Positions 21,870-33,915 of a stretch of DNA of 64,000 nt are shown here, piece after piece. The DNA is from Torymus aiolomorphi. Taxonomy: Eukaryota > Arthropoda > Insecta > Hymenoptera > Torymidae. Under the pieces are notes generated by a model, which was given only the letters and a program-made list of their open reading frames with translations, was not told where the DNA came from and ran no database searches. Within the stretch, counting starts at the first letter, position 1. Each line of letters opens with the position of its first letter. Both the position numbers and the translations under genes were made by a program. The stretch covers positions 218,538,876 to 218,602,875 of the forward strand of contig CM070873.1 in assembly GCA_036365515.1 (NCBI GenBank), in the 5' to 3' direction.

Positions 21870-22429
21870 CTATTCTTTAACATCACCAATTCAATCAGCA
21901 TTTATCGCAAATGTAGCTTCTCTTTCAGGTAAGCATGAATTCTGCATATCCTTGTTTCACCTCTTCCTTTACATAAATAAAGTCTAGTTGTACTTGTTTG
22001 AGTCAGATCATATTACCGCTAATAGGTTTCTTTTAATCACCTTCAAACATACTAGCTGCACCATCCACTTGAGCTACTACTTGATTAGTGATAACCACTG
22101 CGCAGCCAAATTCATCAGCTAATCTAAGCAATAATCGAAGAAATCTGGCTAAATGCATTTGGCGAGCTGCCAATTCTCCTCTTCCAGCAAAATCTGTCCT
22201 GTATAATGCAGTAGCACTGTCTAGTAGCCCATATCTAGATTCTGACATCATAGGACTGGATTTTATCAAAAGCTGAGTTTGGTGGTCAGAGTTGTATGCT
22301 AGGGCAGTTGCAACATTGTCAAGTACACTATCCGCACTGATGTTATGAGAAGTTACTGGCATTACTACTGGTGCTGCTCCTTCGACAAGAACCTGTTTCA
22401 GAGCTCAAAGTCTATGAGAATTCTATAAC
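21870..22429 (-). pseudogene. RAD51: RAD51 recombinase C-terminal pseudogene, copy 1
   Basis: The 109-residue open part contains [37 protein letters not shown] and [15 protein letters not shown], unmistakably the RAD51 ATPase core. The Walker B strand has lost two residues before DSATALYR. After MFEGD the frame shifts, and RAD51 text continues in other frames (KKPISGN, TTRLYLCKGRGETRICRI, LPERE, ATFAINAD) to a final stop at 21870 with an internal TGA. A CATTTTCAG acceptor at 22430 precedes the first segment, suggesting genomic (intron-bearing) rather than processed origin. The N-terminal half, with Walker A, is missing. RAD51 performs strand exchange in homologous recombination; this copy cannot. 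Confidence 0.9.
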
Positions 22430-22514
22430 CTGAAAATGAAAACAATTTTCTCAAAGTATCTATTCTTTATTTTTTTTTAAGTTATATTTATTTTTTTACA
22501 TATGATATATATAT

Positions 22515-22937
22515 GGGTCAAAAAAATACTTTTTTAAAAATCCGTGCGCACGGGGGTCCCCGATTTTTCTGGTTTTGAGATATTTTATAGAACTTATAAA
22601 AAAAATTATCTCTGCCAATTTTTAGGGTCCAATATTCAAAATTGACGTCAGGAGCTCGTCATGAAGGTGCAAAAAAGGTCATTTCTTATGCGTTTTTTGG
22701 TGTTTGTCAAACTTTTTTTAAATAAGTTCATTCATATCAATTTGCAATTTATCAGTGGGTTTTTTCTTCGCCTTGACTTGAACTTTACAGATATATTTTT
22801 TTCGAAAACCAAAATTTACGTATACATATCCAAATTACCACATTGCTCAAGTCACCTTTTTGACATTTTAACGATACTTTAAAGCGATTTTTCGTGCATT
22901 AGTTACAATCGCACCCCAATCTATCCAAGGGCTTTCG
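22515..22937. mobile_element. Truncated TIR fragment of the 6.2-kb transposon
   Basis: Begins GGGTCAAAAAAATACT as does the element at 26499, but stops at 22937 where the second duplication unit starts. Its sequence, including a 73-residue frame at 22661-22882, matches the right TIR (32320-32541) perfectly at protein level and differs from the adjacent left TIR. Confidence 0.85.
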
Positions 22938-23413
22938 TTAAAATTTTAAGTCGATAAATCAAATAATCTCTGAGAAAATGTGATTCAAAAATTTTTTAAA
23001 AAAATGTTTAACCTCAAATATCTTGTTTCCTAATGGACCGATTTTTTTGGGCAACGAACTCGATCTGAAGGTATATAAAAGCTACATCTGGGCCAAATTT
23101 CAGGACGATTGGATAATTTTTGCTCTAGTTATCGTGCGACAACGAAAACGCAAATTTTTTCTAAAATAATTTTTTTCTAAAAAACAAATGAAGATAATCT
23201 CTTGAAATTTTAACCACATATAGTCTTCAATTAGTGTAATAACTGGTTATTTATTTCAAGTCGATAAATAAATTATTTTTTGAGAAATTAATTTATGAAA
23301 TATAAAAAAGTTTTCCTTAATAACAATTGACAGAGTGAAGATATTTTAAATTTTAAAAAAGGAAAATATAGGTAATTTAAATACCTTTCAAGAAAAGTTT
23401 ATTATATTATGTA

Positions 23414-24336
23414 TGTCACGATATGACCTATCTCATTCTTTTTTTCTCTCTCCAATTAATTTATTAAATAAAAGGAAGAGAATTGTAAATAATGAGATCA
23501 CGCAAATTCCTCCCGGGTGACGAGTCGCGGTTGCCAAAAAGATCGAGGCAATTACAATAACAAAGCCATAAAACTTGAGATGTCGGATAACCGCCGTCGG
23601 CACGGAGCACAAAAGCGAGATGCGTTATCAGCTCCAAAACTAGCGCTGATAATGCATGAACGTGGTAACGAACATGCCCGTGATTTATGACCCTGCGTGT
23701 ATCAATATCGGGCTCCGAACTGTAGGAGATCGATATCGGTGCATAAGGTGGGGATCCAGGTACTTCACACCTGAATAAATAGTGTGACCATCCGGGCAGC
23801 GTAGAGTTATTAGTATTAGACCGGACCAGATAATTACGCTCGTAGATACGAGCCCGGAAAACTCCGAAAAGTTCATTGTAAATGGCAGCGGTCCTCAGTT
23901 TAAGTTTTGCCCGCTAAGACTACAGCCCGGTTTTCCGTAGAACAAATCGTTCGTTAGAGTAGTAGTTATTGTAAAAGCAGCACTAAGAATTATAAAAAGA
24001 GTTATTTCTGTGACCAATAAATAAAAGTGATTACAAGGAGTGTATATATTAAACGAGATTTCCTACCATAGAAAGAGGTAGAAAGATATTGTAAACCCTA
24101 GGACAACAAATCAATAAACAACAATACAAAGTAAGTTATCTAAAAGGTTTTTTTTTTTTTCCTGTCACTAGGCTCTCGAGTCTGGACGAAATCCTATCCA
24201 CCCTCCTTGCCCTCTCATGCCACGCTAAAAGATAATCCACTTGCGTAAACCGCTCAGCGTAAAGTGGAAGTTGCGCGCTCTCGATAATAAAGACGAATTA
24301 AATAAATAATTAAAGTTTTCATTTCGGGACGTCACA
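23414..24336. mobile_element. Candidate solo LTR, copy 2 (within duplication)
   Basis: Same sequence as 19437-20364 with a few substitutions and a shorter T run. It was copied with the 4-kb duplication, not by a new insertion. Confidence 0.5.
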
Positions 24337-24528
24337 TATAATAATGACTGTAAGATATGAAAAAATCAAAAAAACTAAAAATTAAAAATCGTTTTTTGGT
24401 TATAAAACAAAAGAAAATCAATAAAAACTCAAACCCATCAGGGTACCTTTCTTTTCCCGCGAGACAAAGAGAATAAGCTTTACCCGACGACAATCGGTCG
24501 ATTCGTTTGGGAGATATGAAGAGCTCAA

Positions 24529-24600
<72 letters not shown>
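24529..24600. repeat. CA microsatellite, longer allele of the duplicate
   Basis: Same site as 20569 in the second duplication copy but about 20 bp longer, which accounts for part of the size difference between the copies. Confidence 0.95.
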
Positions 24601-24602
<2 letters not shown>

Positions 24603-25853
24603 CCACGAAAACAAAAATGATCAAAATCAACTAATATACACATATATCGCCTTAAAACATTTTTTTGAACATTATTTTTTCGAAATTTTTTTCACCGTTA
24701 CAAAGCTTCCTCCATGAGGAAGCAATTCCTCTATGAGGAAGCAAAAAGATTTCATAAAGTAACAATACTTTTATATTGTTTATTATAACTATAATTTTCA
24801 CTAAACAGATGGCTCCTCTGAAACATTTAGCGTCCCACACCATGAACCAATCATTAATTACATTATTCTCAACACTTGGATTTGTTGAAATTTTTATACA
24901 AAACCACTTGAATTAATAATCTATCATTGCTCACATCTTATAAAATTAAAAATAAACAGTTTATGAACTAAGAATCACTGAGAGAACAAAAACTTTCTTG
25001 ACATTTATTTGTGTATATAACTTCTTGAAATTGCTATTTAAATCTTGTGTAGAAGAAAGTTTACTGTAGATTCTGAAACATTTTAGCGTCTCTTACCATG
25101 AGCTAATCATAAATTAAATTATTCGTGAGAACTTTTATTCGTTCAAATATTCACAATAACACATCATTCTGACATTTTTCTGTATTTCAATTTTCATTTT
25201 ATATAATCTTTTGAAACAGTTTATGAACTAAGAATTACTGAGAGAACAAAAACTTTCTTGACATTTATTTATGGACATAACTTCTTGAAATTATTATTTT
25301 AATCTTGTGTAGAAAAAAGTTTACTGTGGTCTATTTATTATTTAAAAACTTCTGTCCTGCTAGTTTTTGCGTGGAACCCTCATTCTAGATAAAAAAAATC
25401 TAATTTTTGAATATAACTTCAACTAAACTAGAATGATTTCTTCTTTTTGTACATTCATGTATAAATTTGGATCATATTCCTTATACAATCTGAAAAAATA
25501 TAAAAAATCAACACAAAGTTTCAATGTTCATCTCTTAACTGATATTTTATATTTTAAAAATAGACATTTAGTCATTTAATACTTATCTGATTATTTTTGT
25601 TGTTGATGTACACAAATCTTGTAGTTATAATATATAAACTTGTGTTTACAAGTACTACAAAAATAAAAAATGTTTCAGAAAAACCACATTCACAACCTAA
25701 AAATAAGTAGAATATATTAGTGTGTTTGTTTTTATGCGTTAATATCTTCTTCAAGCTGCATTTGCATTTTAAGTAAAAAACGGAGTAAACCCTGAGTCTG
25801 AAATAATAAATGTAATTCAAAAAATGAATAATACTTATAATACTATAATAATA

Positions 25854-26413
25854 CTATTCTTTAACATCACCAATTCAATCAGCATTTATCGCAAATGTAG
25901 CTTCTCTTTCAGGTAAGCATGAATTCTGCATATCCTTGTTTCACCTCTTCCTTTACATAAATAAAGTCTAGTTGTACTTGTTTGAGTCAGATCATATTAC
26001 CGCTAATAGGTTTCTTTTAATCACCTTCAAACATACTAGCTGCACCATCCACTTGAGCTACTACTTGATTAGTGATAACCACTGCGCAGCCAAATTCATC
26101 AGCTAATCTAAGCAATAATCGAAGAAATCTGGCTAAATGCATTTGGCGAGCTGCCAATTCTCCTCTTCCAGCAAAATCTGTCCTGTATAATGCAGTAGCA
26201 CTGTCTAGTAGCCCATATCTAGATTCTGACATCATAGGACTGGATTTTATCAAAAGCTGAGTTTGGTGGTCAGAGTTGTATGCTAGGGCAGTTGCAACAT
26301 TGTCAAGTACACTATCCGCACTGATGTTATGAGAAGTTACTGGCATTACTACTGGTGCTGCTCCTTCGACAAGAACCTGTTTCAGAGCTCAAAGTCTATG
26401 AGAATTCTATAAC
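25854..26413 (-). pseudogene. RAD51: RAD51 C-terminal pseudogene, copy 2
   Basis: Identical to the copy at 21870-22429 over its 109-residue open part, with the same frameshifts, so these defects predate the tandem duplication. Same truncated Walker B and the same acceptor-like site. Confidence 0.9.
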
Positions 26414-26498
26414 CTGAAAATGAAAACAATTTTCTCAAAGTATCTATTCTTTATTTTTTTTTAAGTTATATTTATTTTTTTACATATGATATATATAT

Positions 26499-27868
26499 GG
26501 GTCAAAAAAATACTTTTTTAAAAATCCGTGCGCACGGGGGTCCCCGATTTTTCTGGTTTTGAGATATTTTATAGAACTTATAAAAAAAATTATCTCTGCC
26601 AATTTTTAGGGTCCAATATTCAAAATTGACGTCAGGAGCTCGTCATAAAGGTACAAAAAAGGTCATTTTTTATCCATTTTTTTGTGTTTTTCAAACTTTT
26701 TTTAAATAAGTTCATTCATATCAATTTGCAATTTATCAGTGGATTTTTTCTTCGTCTTGACTTGAACTGTACAGATATATTTTTTTCGAAAACCAAAATT
26801 TACGTATACATGTCTAAATTACCACATTGCTAAAATCACCTTTTTGACATTTTAACGATACTTTAAAGCGATTTTTCACGGTTTTCAGCGATTGCATTTT
26901 TTCAGCGATTGCACGGGGGTCCCCGATTTTTCTGGTTTTGAGATATTTTATAGAACTTATAAAAAAAATTATCTCTGCCAATTTTTAGGGTCCAATATTC
27001 AAAATTGACGTCAGGAGCTCGTCATAAAGGTGCAAAAAAGGTCATTTTTTATCCATTTTTTTGTGTTTTTCAAACTTTTTTTAAATAAGTTCATTCATAT
27101 CAATTTGCAATTTATCAGTGGATTTTTTCTTCGTCTTGATTTGAACTTTACAGATATATTTTTTTCGAAAACCAAAATTTACGTATACATGTCTAAATTA
27201 CCACATTGCTAAAATCACCTTTTTGACATTTTAACGATACTTTAAAGCGATTTTTCGTGCATTAGTTATAATGGCACCCCAATCTACCCAAGGGCGTTCG
27301 AAAAGGGGTGAAAAAATCTTTCTATTTCACTAGGATATCATAAAAAAAAGTTTAAAAATACAGTGCGTGTGTTATTTTGTATTTCACAGATTTTGAAAAA
27401 ATATCCATTTTTACGAAATTCAAACCAGTGGGAAATTTTTGTAGCAACTTTTATTTGGTTGAAAACTATTGGAAAGTGTTCTTAAAATATACCTGAAAGA
27501 AATCCAATTGGACCGAGCATGGATATCAAACGATTTCCTATTGATTCGAGCTGATGAATTATGATATTTTTTCAATTTCGGTGTCTAAATTACTAAGCAT
27601 TTTCTGCATTTCTAGACCATTTCCTTAAACTTTTAGGATAATTAAAGGAATTTTTTGCATTATTGATTAAAATATACTTCTGAAATCTTTAATAAAGCTT
27701 TGTGAGATACATCTATGTAGTCTTAAAGCAGATATAGCGGTTTGAAGTTTAGAAAAAGAAATGCTACCAAAAGATAAAATGCCTATTCTTTTACTCGCCG
27801 CAGCGCCCAGGTCTGTATAATAAATAATACTTTTAGTTACTTAAATAATACTCTTAATTACTCTTTTT
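26499..27868. repeat. Left TIR of the 6.2-kb transposon, with internal duplication
   Basis: The segment beginning CGGGGGTCCCCGATTTTTCT occurs at about 26534 and again at about 26912, so the left TIR holds two tandem copies of its outer part. The inner end is AATACTCTTAATTACT near 27868. Confidence 0.85.
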
Positions 27869-28189
27869 ATTCTCATTTGATTTAATAACTTAGTTTTGAA
27901 TAGTCACGAATAAAAATTTAATTTCAAAAATTCAAATTTATCAGAAGTAGTGAAGTCTCAAGCAAATCATAATTTAGTATATTTAGTATATTTGTTTCCA
28001 GAGTAACGTATATACACAATATGGTATAAGTTACATTCCATATTGTAACCTGAAAGGAAAATGCATTTCCTATAGAATAATCCTATAGAATAATTTATAA
28101 TTTAACATTTTTAGAAATAACATTTATTAATCGAAGACAATATTTATCAATTTACGAATATATTTGAGAATATAATTTATGGCCACTTC

Positions 28190-30797
28190 ATAAATTTATA
28201 ATATCTGATTTTGTATCATCTGAGTATAGTTTGGCGCGTATTTTCCGTTCATCAATAATTTCAAAATAATGATATTGTCGAGTGTTTTTCACAGTCTTTG
28301 CAGATGCAAATCTTTTTTGAAGTTTTTTACCTCTGGCTTCAATTCTGCTCTCACTGACATAAAGAAATCTGTAACATTATTTGAAAAGTTATTTATACAT
28401 ATTTTATTTTTAATTAATTGAACTATAGAATCAGTAAATGTATACACCTTATTCCTGTTACGTTGTCATTTAAATAATTGTACATTTGTTCAGGAGTCAA
28501 AATTGTGACACCTTGCAGTGAAGCTTTTCTTGCCGTGCGTTTTGCTACCGCCCCAATGCCATTACAGGCACTCTTACCATGTGATGTAGCAAAAAAATTG
28601 TAAGACATTATTTTTATGCCGAAATCTTGATGGTGGCATAGATTAATAAAGTGGTTCTTAAAAAAAAGTTATAAAATGATAATTATGTGTATGGATATTA
28701 AAATATCCAGAAAAATAGAAATCCAAAAAGATAATATTTTCTACAATAGATGGATTTTTATGCTAATAGTCTTAAAATATTTTTTTAAACATATTTTATC
28801 TCCAAAATTCCTTTTTTTTGGTTCAGTTTTTTTGTAAAAGCAAAAATTTAATAAAAAAAGTGGAAAGTAAAGAAATTCAATAAGATATGATTGTTTAATA
28901 TGTTCTTACTTGTTTTTGAATTGTGTTGGTACTCCATCAGAGAAATCAGACTTTTTATCCAGGGATACTTGCTTTTAATTTCATTGAGTACTACTTCTTG
29001 AAATATATGTACAGAATATGCTTGGTGTTTCGTACTGTCTGAAATAACACAGAAACTTGCAACTTTTACCTCATTATTTATTTGATCTGCGTAGTACAAG
29101 GATACGGTAAATAACAAAGCATGAATATTATTAAAGTGAAATCCTTGGGTAGAGTTTTGACAGATAAATACATAATTTTCTGCGAAATCCATGACTAATA
29201 GTCCAGTATCATTGTCCAAATGTTGCCTGAAGTGAGCATAATTATCTTTTTGTTTGCATGAAATAAAATGATGCTCAGTTATAATAAATGTGTGGTTGTC
29301 GACTTGACTCCGTAGCTGCTAGCTACGGGGATACAAGATCGACAAACAATCAGGGACAATATTTCAATTTAGTTTTAAGTTAGTTTAAGTCACCAGACCA
29401 GCATACAGGAAATACTTCCTCTGCTGGGTTACGCATGTAATGTAAAAATGTATATTGATATTATTGTAATACCTATGTACTTACTCTGGTTTAATAAATA
29501 AATAAATAAATAAATTATAGCCCATATGTCATTACATATGTCATCAAGAAACTCTTCGAAAGGCTTTTCAAAATCTTATAAAATCACTCGGGTACTTGAT
29601 GAGCCCTCCGAGTTTTTACTAGATATAGATGTAGATATCCAGTTGCTGTATTTTATATACCTATTGCTGTCAATTTCAGTACTAAATAATAATTTACGTA
29701 TCCCATCCTTATTTGGACATTGGATACATTTGTGAAACATGCAATCAGGGTTTTCCATGGAGTATACTCCAACTTCAATTACTTCTTTGTAACTTTTTTT
29801 CACATTCATAGATGCAAGTTTTAATTTCATATTTTGATGTACAAAACATACGCATATATTGTGCGTTCCTGGATCTTCAACAAAAACATATTCTTTAGGT
29901 CTCAGCTGAGAGAAAAAAGATAAGCAGGGAATTATATCGCATCTGGTGTCCTTTATCCAATTTTGATATAAATCTTTCAGATCATAGATCAATATTCTTT
30001 TCTGCACTGATGTTGAAGGTTGGCCAGGAACTTTTACTGTTACACATTCCTTTATTTCGCTATAATTTATGCTATTATAATCATCCAAATAATATTTAAC
30101 AATATCTTCCTTAACATCAGGTGAAATACGAAACATATAAATTTAAATTCACACAACTTTTCAGTTAATGAAGAGATAAAATACGAACATTTTGAGACTC
30201 TGATTATCAAAATCCCTTAAAATCCTGGACCTGTAAGTAACGCCAGAGCCAGAATATACATTTATCTGAAATCATACTTCTAAACCACAAACTTTTATCA
30301 CTCATTTCTTTTATATTTTTAAATTCTGACAATTTTATATTATAAACTTTCTCAAACGCTTCTGAGGTCTGTTTCGTGACATTCTGTATAATACTAATAC
30401 TTTCCTTTACAAGTACATTATCATTCATCTTTTGGCGTTTAAAAGGAGCAATGTTAAAAGTATCAAGAATTGTATCAAGGTTTCTTTTGTTCTGACTATT
30501 TGTACAAAATTCTGATATTGGCGTACTTTCATTTGTTGATTTAATGCTATTCTGACTAGAATTTTCTTTACTCTCATCTGATAAAGTTGTAACTGTCCTG
30601 ACTTGATTTCTGTACTCTAAAATATCTGATTTCATTCGAATACCACAAGTCCTACATAGTTTATGTTGAGAAGTGAAATTCTTATCATAAACTGTTTTTA
30701 AGTTTTCTATATCCTCATGATCTAAATAATTCAAGTCATTAACAATAAATATAGTGTGATTTTCTGAGATACACCTTTTTTCCATAGAAGTCTTCAA
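28190..30797 (-). pseudogene. Spliced transposase-like gene, DDE-type suspected, damaged
   Basis: Open parts run 30797-30207, 30136-29526, 29283-28848, 28685-28447 and 28375-28190. The N-terminal part has CRTCGIR, a possible zinc knuckle. The core has LLVMDFAENYVF (first acidic residue), then in another frame FSDGVPTQFKNK ending at a GTAAGA donor near 28907, then after a TTTTTTAAG acceptor near 28685 FFATSHGKSACNGIGAV. A last exon after a TTACAG acceptor near 28378 reads LYVSESRIEARGKKLQKRF. These motifs (DFAENY, SDGxxxQFKN, SHGKxxCNGIG) belong to a family of animal DNA-transposon proteins whose formal name I cannot give. Frame breaks near 30200 and 28960, and an insertion at 29284-29514, show it is inactive. 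Confidence 0.7.
29284..29514 (+). mobile_element. 5'-truncated non-LTR-like insertion with (TAAA)n tail
   Basis: A 231-bp insert ends in AATAAATAAATAAATAAA and is flanked by TTATA on both sides (29279-29283 and 29515-29519), a target-site duplication. It splits transposase coding sequence, which continues on either side. Length and tail fit a short 3' end of an I/CR1/Jockey-type retroelement. Confidence 0.72.
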
Positions 30798-30924
30798 TTA
30801 CTGTTATTTTAAATAACAGTTTAAACAATAAAAATTTAATATTAACCTTAAATTTTGCCTTCAGTGTAAATCTTCCAAATTTTTCTATCTAAATAGTCGA
30901 AATAATAACAGTTTAACAGTTATA

Positions 30925-31420
30925 AATGAGTTTCCGTATACCACATGAACACAGTCGGTTAGCATCATAGACTTGAAAGATAGACTGTGCATCCAATGAG
31001 AGGGATCGACATTAGAAAAAGAGAGGGATAGCCGATAGCGACGGGATTTCTTTCTCTCTCGCACAGTTGAATCCTGAAAGGAGTGTCCATGTTATACGCC
31101 GTATGCCGTTTACCGGACACAATGTATGAATCTTCCAAGTAAAAAAAATGTCGAACGTCTAATAATCTAATGCAACCACAGATCGACAATCTAGCCTCAG
31201 AACACGGTTCTATTTAATCTGTGGTTACATCGATTAATAGATGTTCGACAACATTTTTTTTTACTCGTGACACTGTAGACAGTACATGGCACACGGCACT
31301 TGATGTAGACACTCCTTTACATATGTGAACTGCACTAATTCGAAAGGGAAAAAGATACTGCCACTGCCACTATCCCTTTCACGAAGGAAGATAGCGCGAA
31401 AATGAGGGTTTCCATACGCA
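30925..31420. repeat. Imperfect inverted repeat upstream of the transposase
   Basis: The stretch AAAAAAAATGTCGAACGTCT ... ACCACAGAT near 31140-31180 mirrors ATCTGTGGT ... GATGTTCGACAACATTTTTT near 31220-31262, centred about 31200, with weaker matches outward (AGAGGGATAGC / CACTATCCCTTT). No coding signal. Probably a MITE-like insertion or part of the promoter region. Confidence 0.55.
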
Positions 31421-31696
31421 ATAGAAACTGGTTACAGTGAATAATAAAATACATTGTTTCTATACCTACATATGCAGGGAAAATTAACATAGTTCCTGGT
31501 ATACCTTACATAGCTATTATAAACTATAGCACAAAATTTATGTGCCTCTCTCAATTTCAAATCTAGCAAAATTGTAAAACTGAACTATAAATAGCAGAAA
31601 ATAACCAATTTTACAATTTTTTAAGGCTGTACCTCAAGCTACTGTGGACCAATTAAGCTACAGTTTTGACTTACATATTTACATTAATCAAAATAT

Positions 31697-32685
31697 TATA
31701 TTAAGTAATTAAGAGTATTATTTTAGTAATTTAAAGTATTATTTATTATACAGACCTGGGCGCTGCGGCGGGTAAAAGAATAGGCATTTTATCTTATGGT
31801 ACCATTTCTTTTTCTAAACTTCAAACCGCTGTATCTGCTTTAAGACCACATAGATGTATCTCACAAAGCTTTATTAAAGACTTCAGAAGTATATTTTAAT
31901 CAATAATGCAAAAATTCCTTTAATTATCCTAAAAGTTTAAGGAAATGGTCTAGAAATGCAGAAAGTGCTTAGTAATTTAGACACCGAAATTGAAAAAATA
32001 TCATAATTCATCAGCTCGAATCAATAGGAAATCGTTTAATATCCATGCTCGGTTCAATTAGACTTCTTTCAGGTATGTTTTAAGAACACTTTCCAATAGT
32101 TTTCAGCCAAATAAAAGTTGCTACAAAAATTTCCCACTGGTTTGAATTTCGTAAAAATGGATATTTTTTCAAAATCTGTGAAATTCAAACTAACACACGC
32201 ACTGTATTTTTAAACATTTTTTTATGATGTCCCAGTGAAATAGAAAGGTTTTTTCACCCCCTTTCGAAAGCCCTTGGATAGATTGGGGTGCGATTGTAAC
32301 TAATGCACGAAAAATCGCTTTAAAGTATCGTTAAAATGTCAAAAAGGTGACTTGAGCAATGTGGTAATTTGGATATGTATACGTAAATTTTGGTTTTCGA
32401 AAAAAATATATCTGTAAAGTTCAAGTCAAGGCGAAGAAAAAACCCACTGATAAATTGCAAATTGATATGAATGAACTTATTTAAAAAAAGTTTGACAAAC
32501 ACCAAAAAACGCATAAGAAATGACCTTTTTTGCACCTTCATGACGAGCTCCTGACGTCAATTTTGAATATTGGACCCTAAAAATTGGCAGAGATCATTTT
32601 TTTGATAAGTTCTATAAAATATCTCAAAACCAGAAAAATCGGGGACCCCGTGCGCACGGATTTTTAAAAAAGTATTTTTTGACCC
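31697..32685. repeat. Right TIR of the 6.2-kb transposon
   Basis: Reverse complement of the left TIR with scattered differences, from AAGTAATTAAGAGTATT to ATTTTTTGACCC. A 73-residue minus frame inside is a chance product of the repeat. Confidence 0.88.
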
Positions 32686-32699
32686 ATATATATATATTT

Positions 32700-33275
<576 letters not shown>

Positions 33276-33287
33276 TATATATATAAA

Positions 33288-33484
33288 CTTGTATAACGTT
33301 AGTTCCCAGGACCCCATGTTACTGTATACCTATACGTGACTAAAGAAATAATGTCTCTTATGGGGGCCGATGTCCTCAAAACTGACGTTAAACATATGTA
33401 GATTCAGGGACTGTCCCCAAAACAAACAAATGTCCCCGAAACCAACGTTAAACATCTGGAATGTCCTGGAAACTAACATAAAAC

Positions 33485-33488
<4 letters not shown>
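33288..33488 (-). mobile_element. Word-array element C (TTTGGGGACA words)
   Basis: Read on the minus strand: GTTTCCAGGACATT, GTTTCGGGGACATT, GTTTTGGGGACAGT and GTTTTGAGGACATC, then the core ATTATTTCTTTAGTCACG (33352-33335). Flanked by AT tracts. Opposite in orientation to A and B. Confidence 0.7.

Positions 33489-33555
<67 letters not shown>
33489..33555. repeat. AT microsatellite
   Basis: About 66 bp of (AT)n between word-array elements C and D. Frames rich in Tyr-Ile here are translations of the repeat. Confidence 0.97.
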
Positions 33556-33558
<3 letters not shown>

Positions 33559-33788
33559 AGATGTATAGGTACATATGTAGACTCATCCGCATAAGTCCCA
33601 ATCCGTTTACGTAAGTTATCCGCATAAGTATCGTTTCCATTAGACCCGTGTCTGCACAAGTTACGCTTGACTAAAGAAATAATTCTCTCTCTATGTAGAC
33701 ACTAAAAAATGTCTGCACAAGTCGATGAAAGTCCGCATAAGTACCGTTCCCATTAAGGATGCGTCCGCATAAGTTACCTTTGAGATAA
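33556..33788 (-). mobile_element. Word-array element D (ACTTATGCGGAC words)
   Basis: On the minus strand, ACTTATGCGGAC or ACTTGTGCAGAC recurs at least six times around the core ATTATTTCTTTAGTCA (33683-33668). Flanked by AT tracts at 33489-33555 and 33789-33915. Confidence 0.7.

Positions 33789-33915
<127 letters not shown>

Larger units (their letters stand above)
18961..22937. repeat. 4-kb direct tandem duplication, copy 1
   Basis: Starting TTAAAATTTTAAGTCGATAA, this unit repeats almost base for base from 22938. The offset is 3,977 bp at the start and 3,984 bp later because of small indels and CA-repeat length. It contains a candidate solo LTR, a CA microsatellite, 260-bp repeats and a RAD51 pseudogene, and ends with 423 bp of transposon TIR cut at 22937. 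Confidence 0.93.
22938..26910. repeat. 4-kb direct tandem duplication, copy 2
   Basis: Near-identical second copy. Here the transposon end at 26499 continues into a complete 6.2-kb element, whereas copy 1 has only a truncated TIR. High identity indicates a recent event. Confidence 0.93.
26499..32685. mobile_element. 6.2-kb DNA transposon with about 1-kb TIRs, superfamily unassigned
   Basis: Termini are GGGTCAAAAAAATACT at 26499 and its complement ending GACCC at 32685, both inside TA-rich flanks. The left arm extends to about 27868 (with an internal 380-bp duplication) and the right arm from about 31697. Between them a spliced minus-strand transposase-like gene is visible. The TIRs are long and non-coding. 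I could not assign a superfamily with confidence; the target duplication may be TA or TATA but is masked by the microsatellite. Confidence 0.8.

Noticed and set aside
22661..22882. 73-codon frame conserved between 22661 and 32320
   Set aside because: Identical because both are the same transposon TIR; the other TIR copies break the frame.
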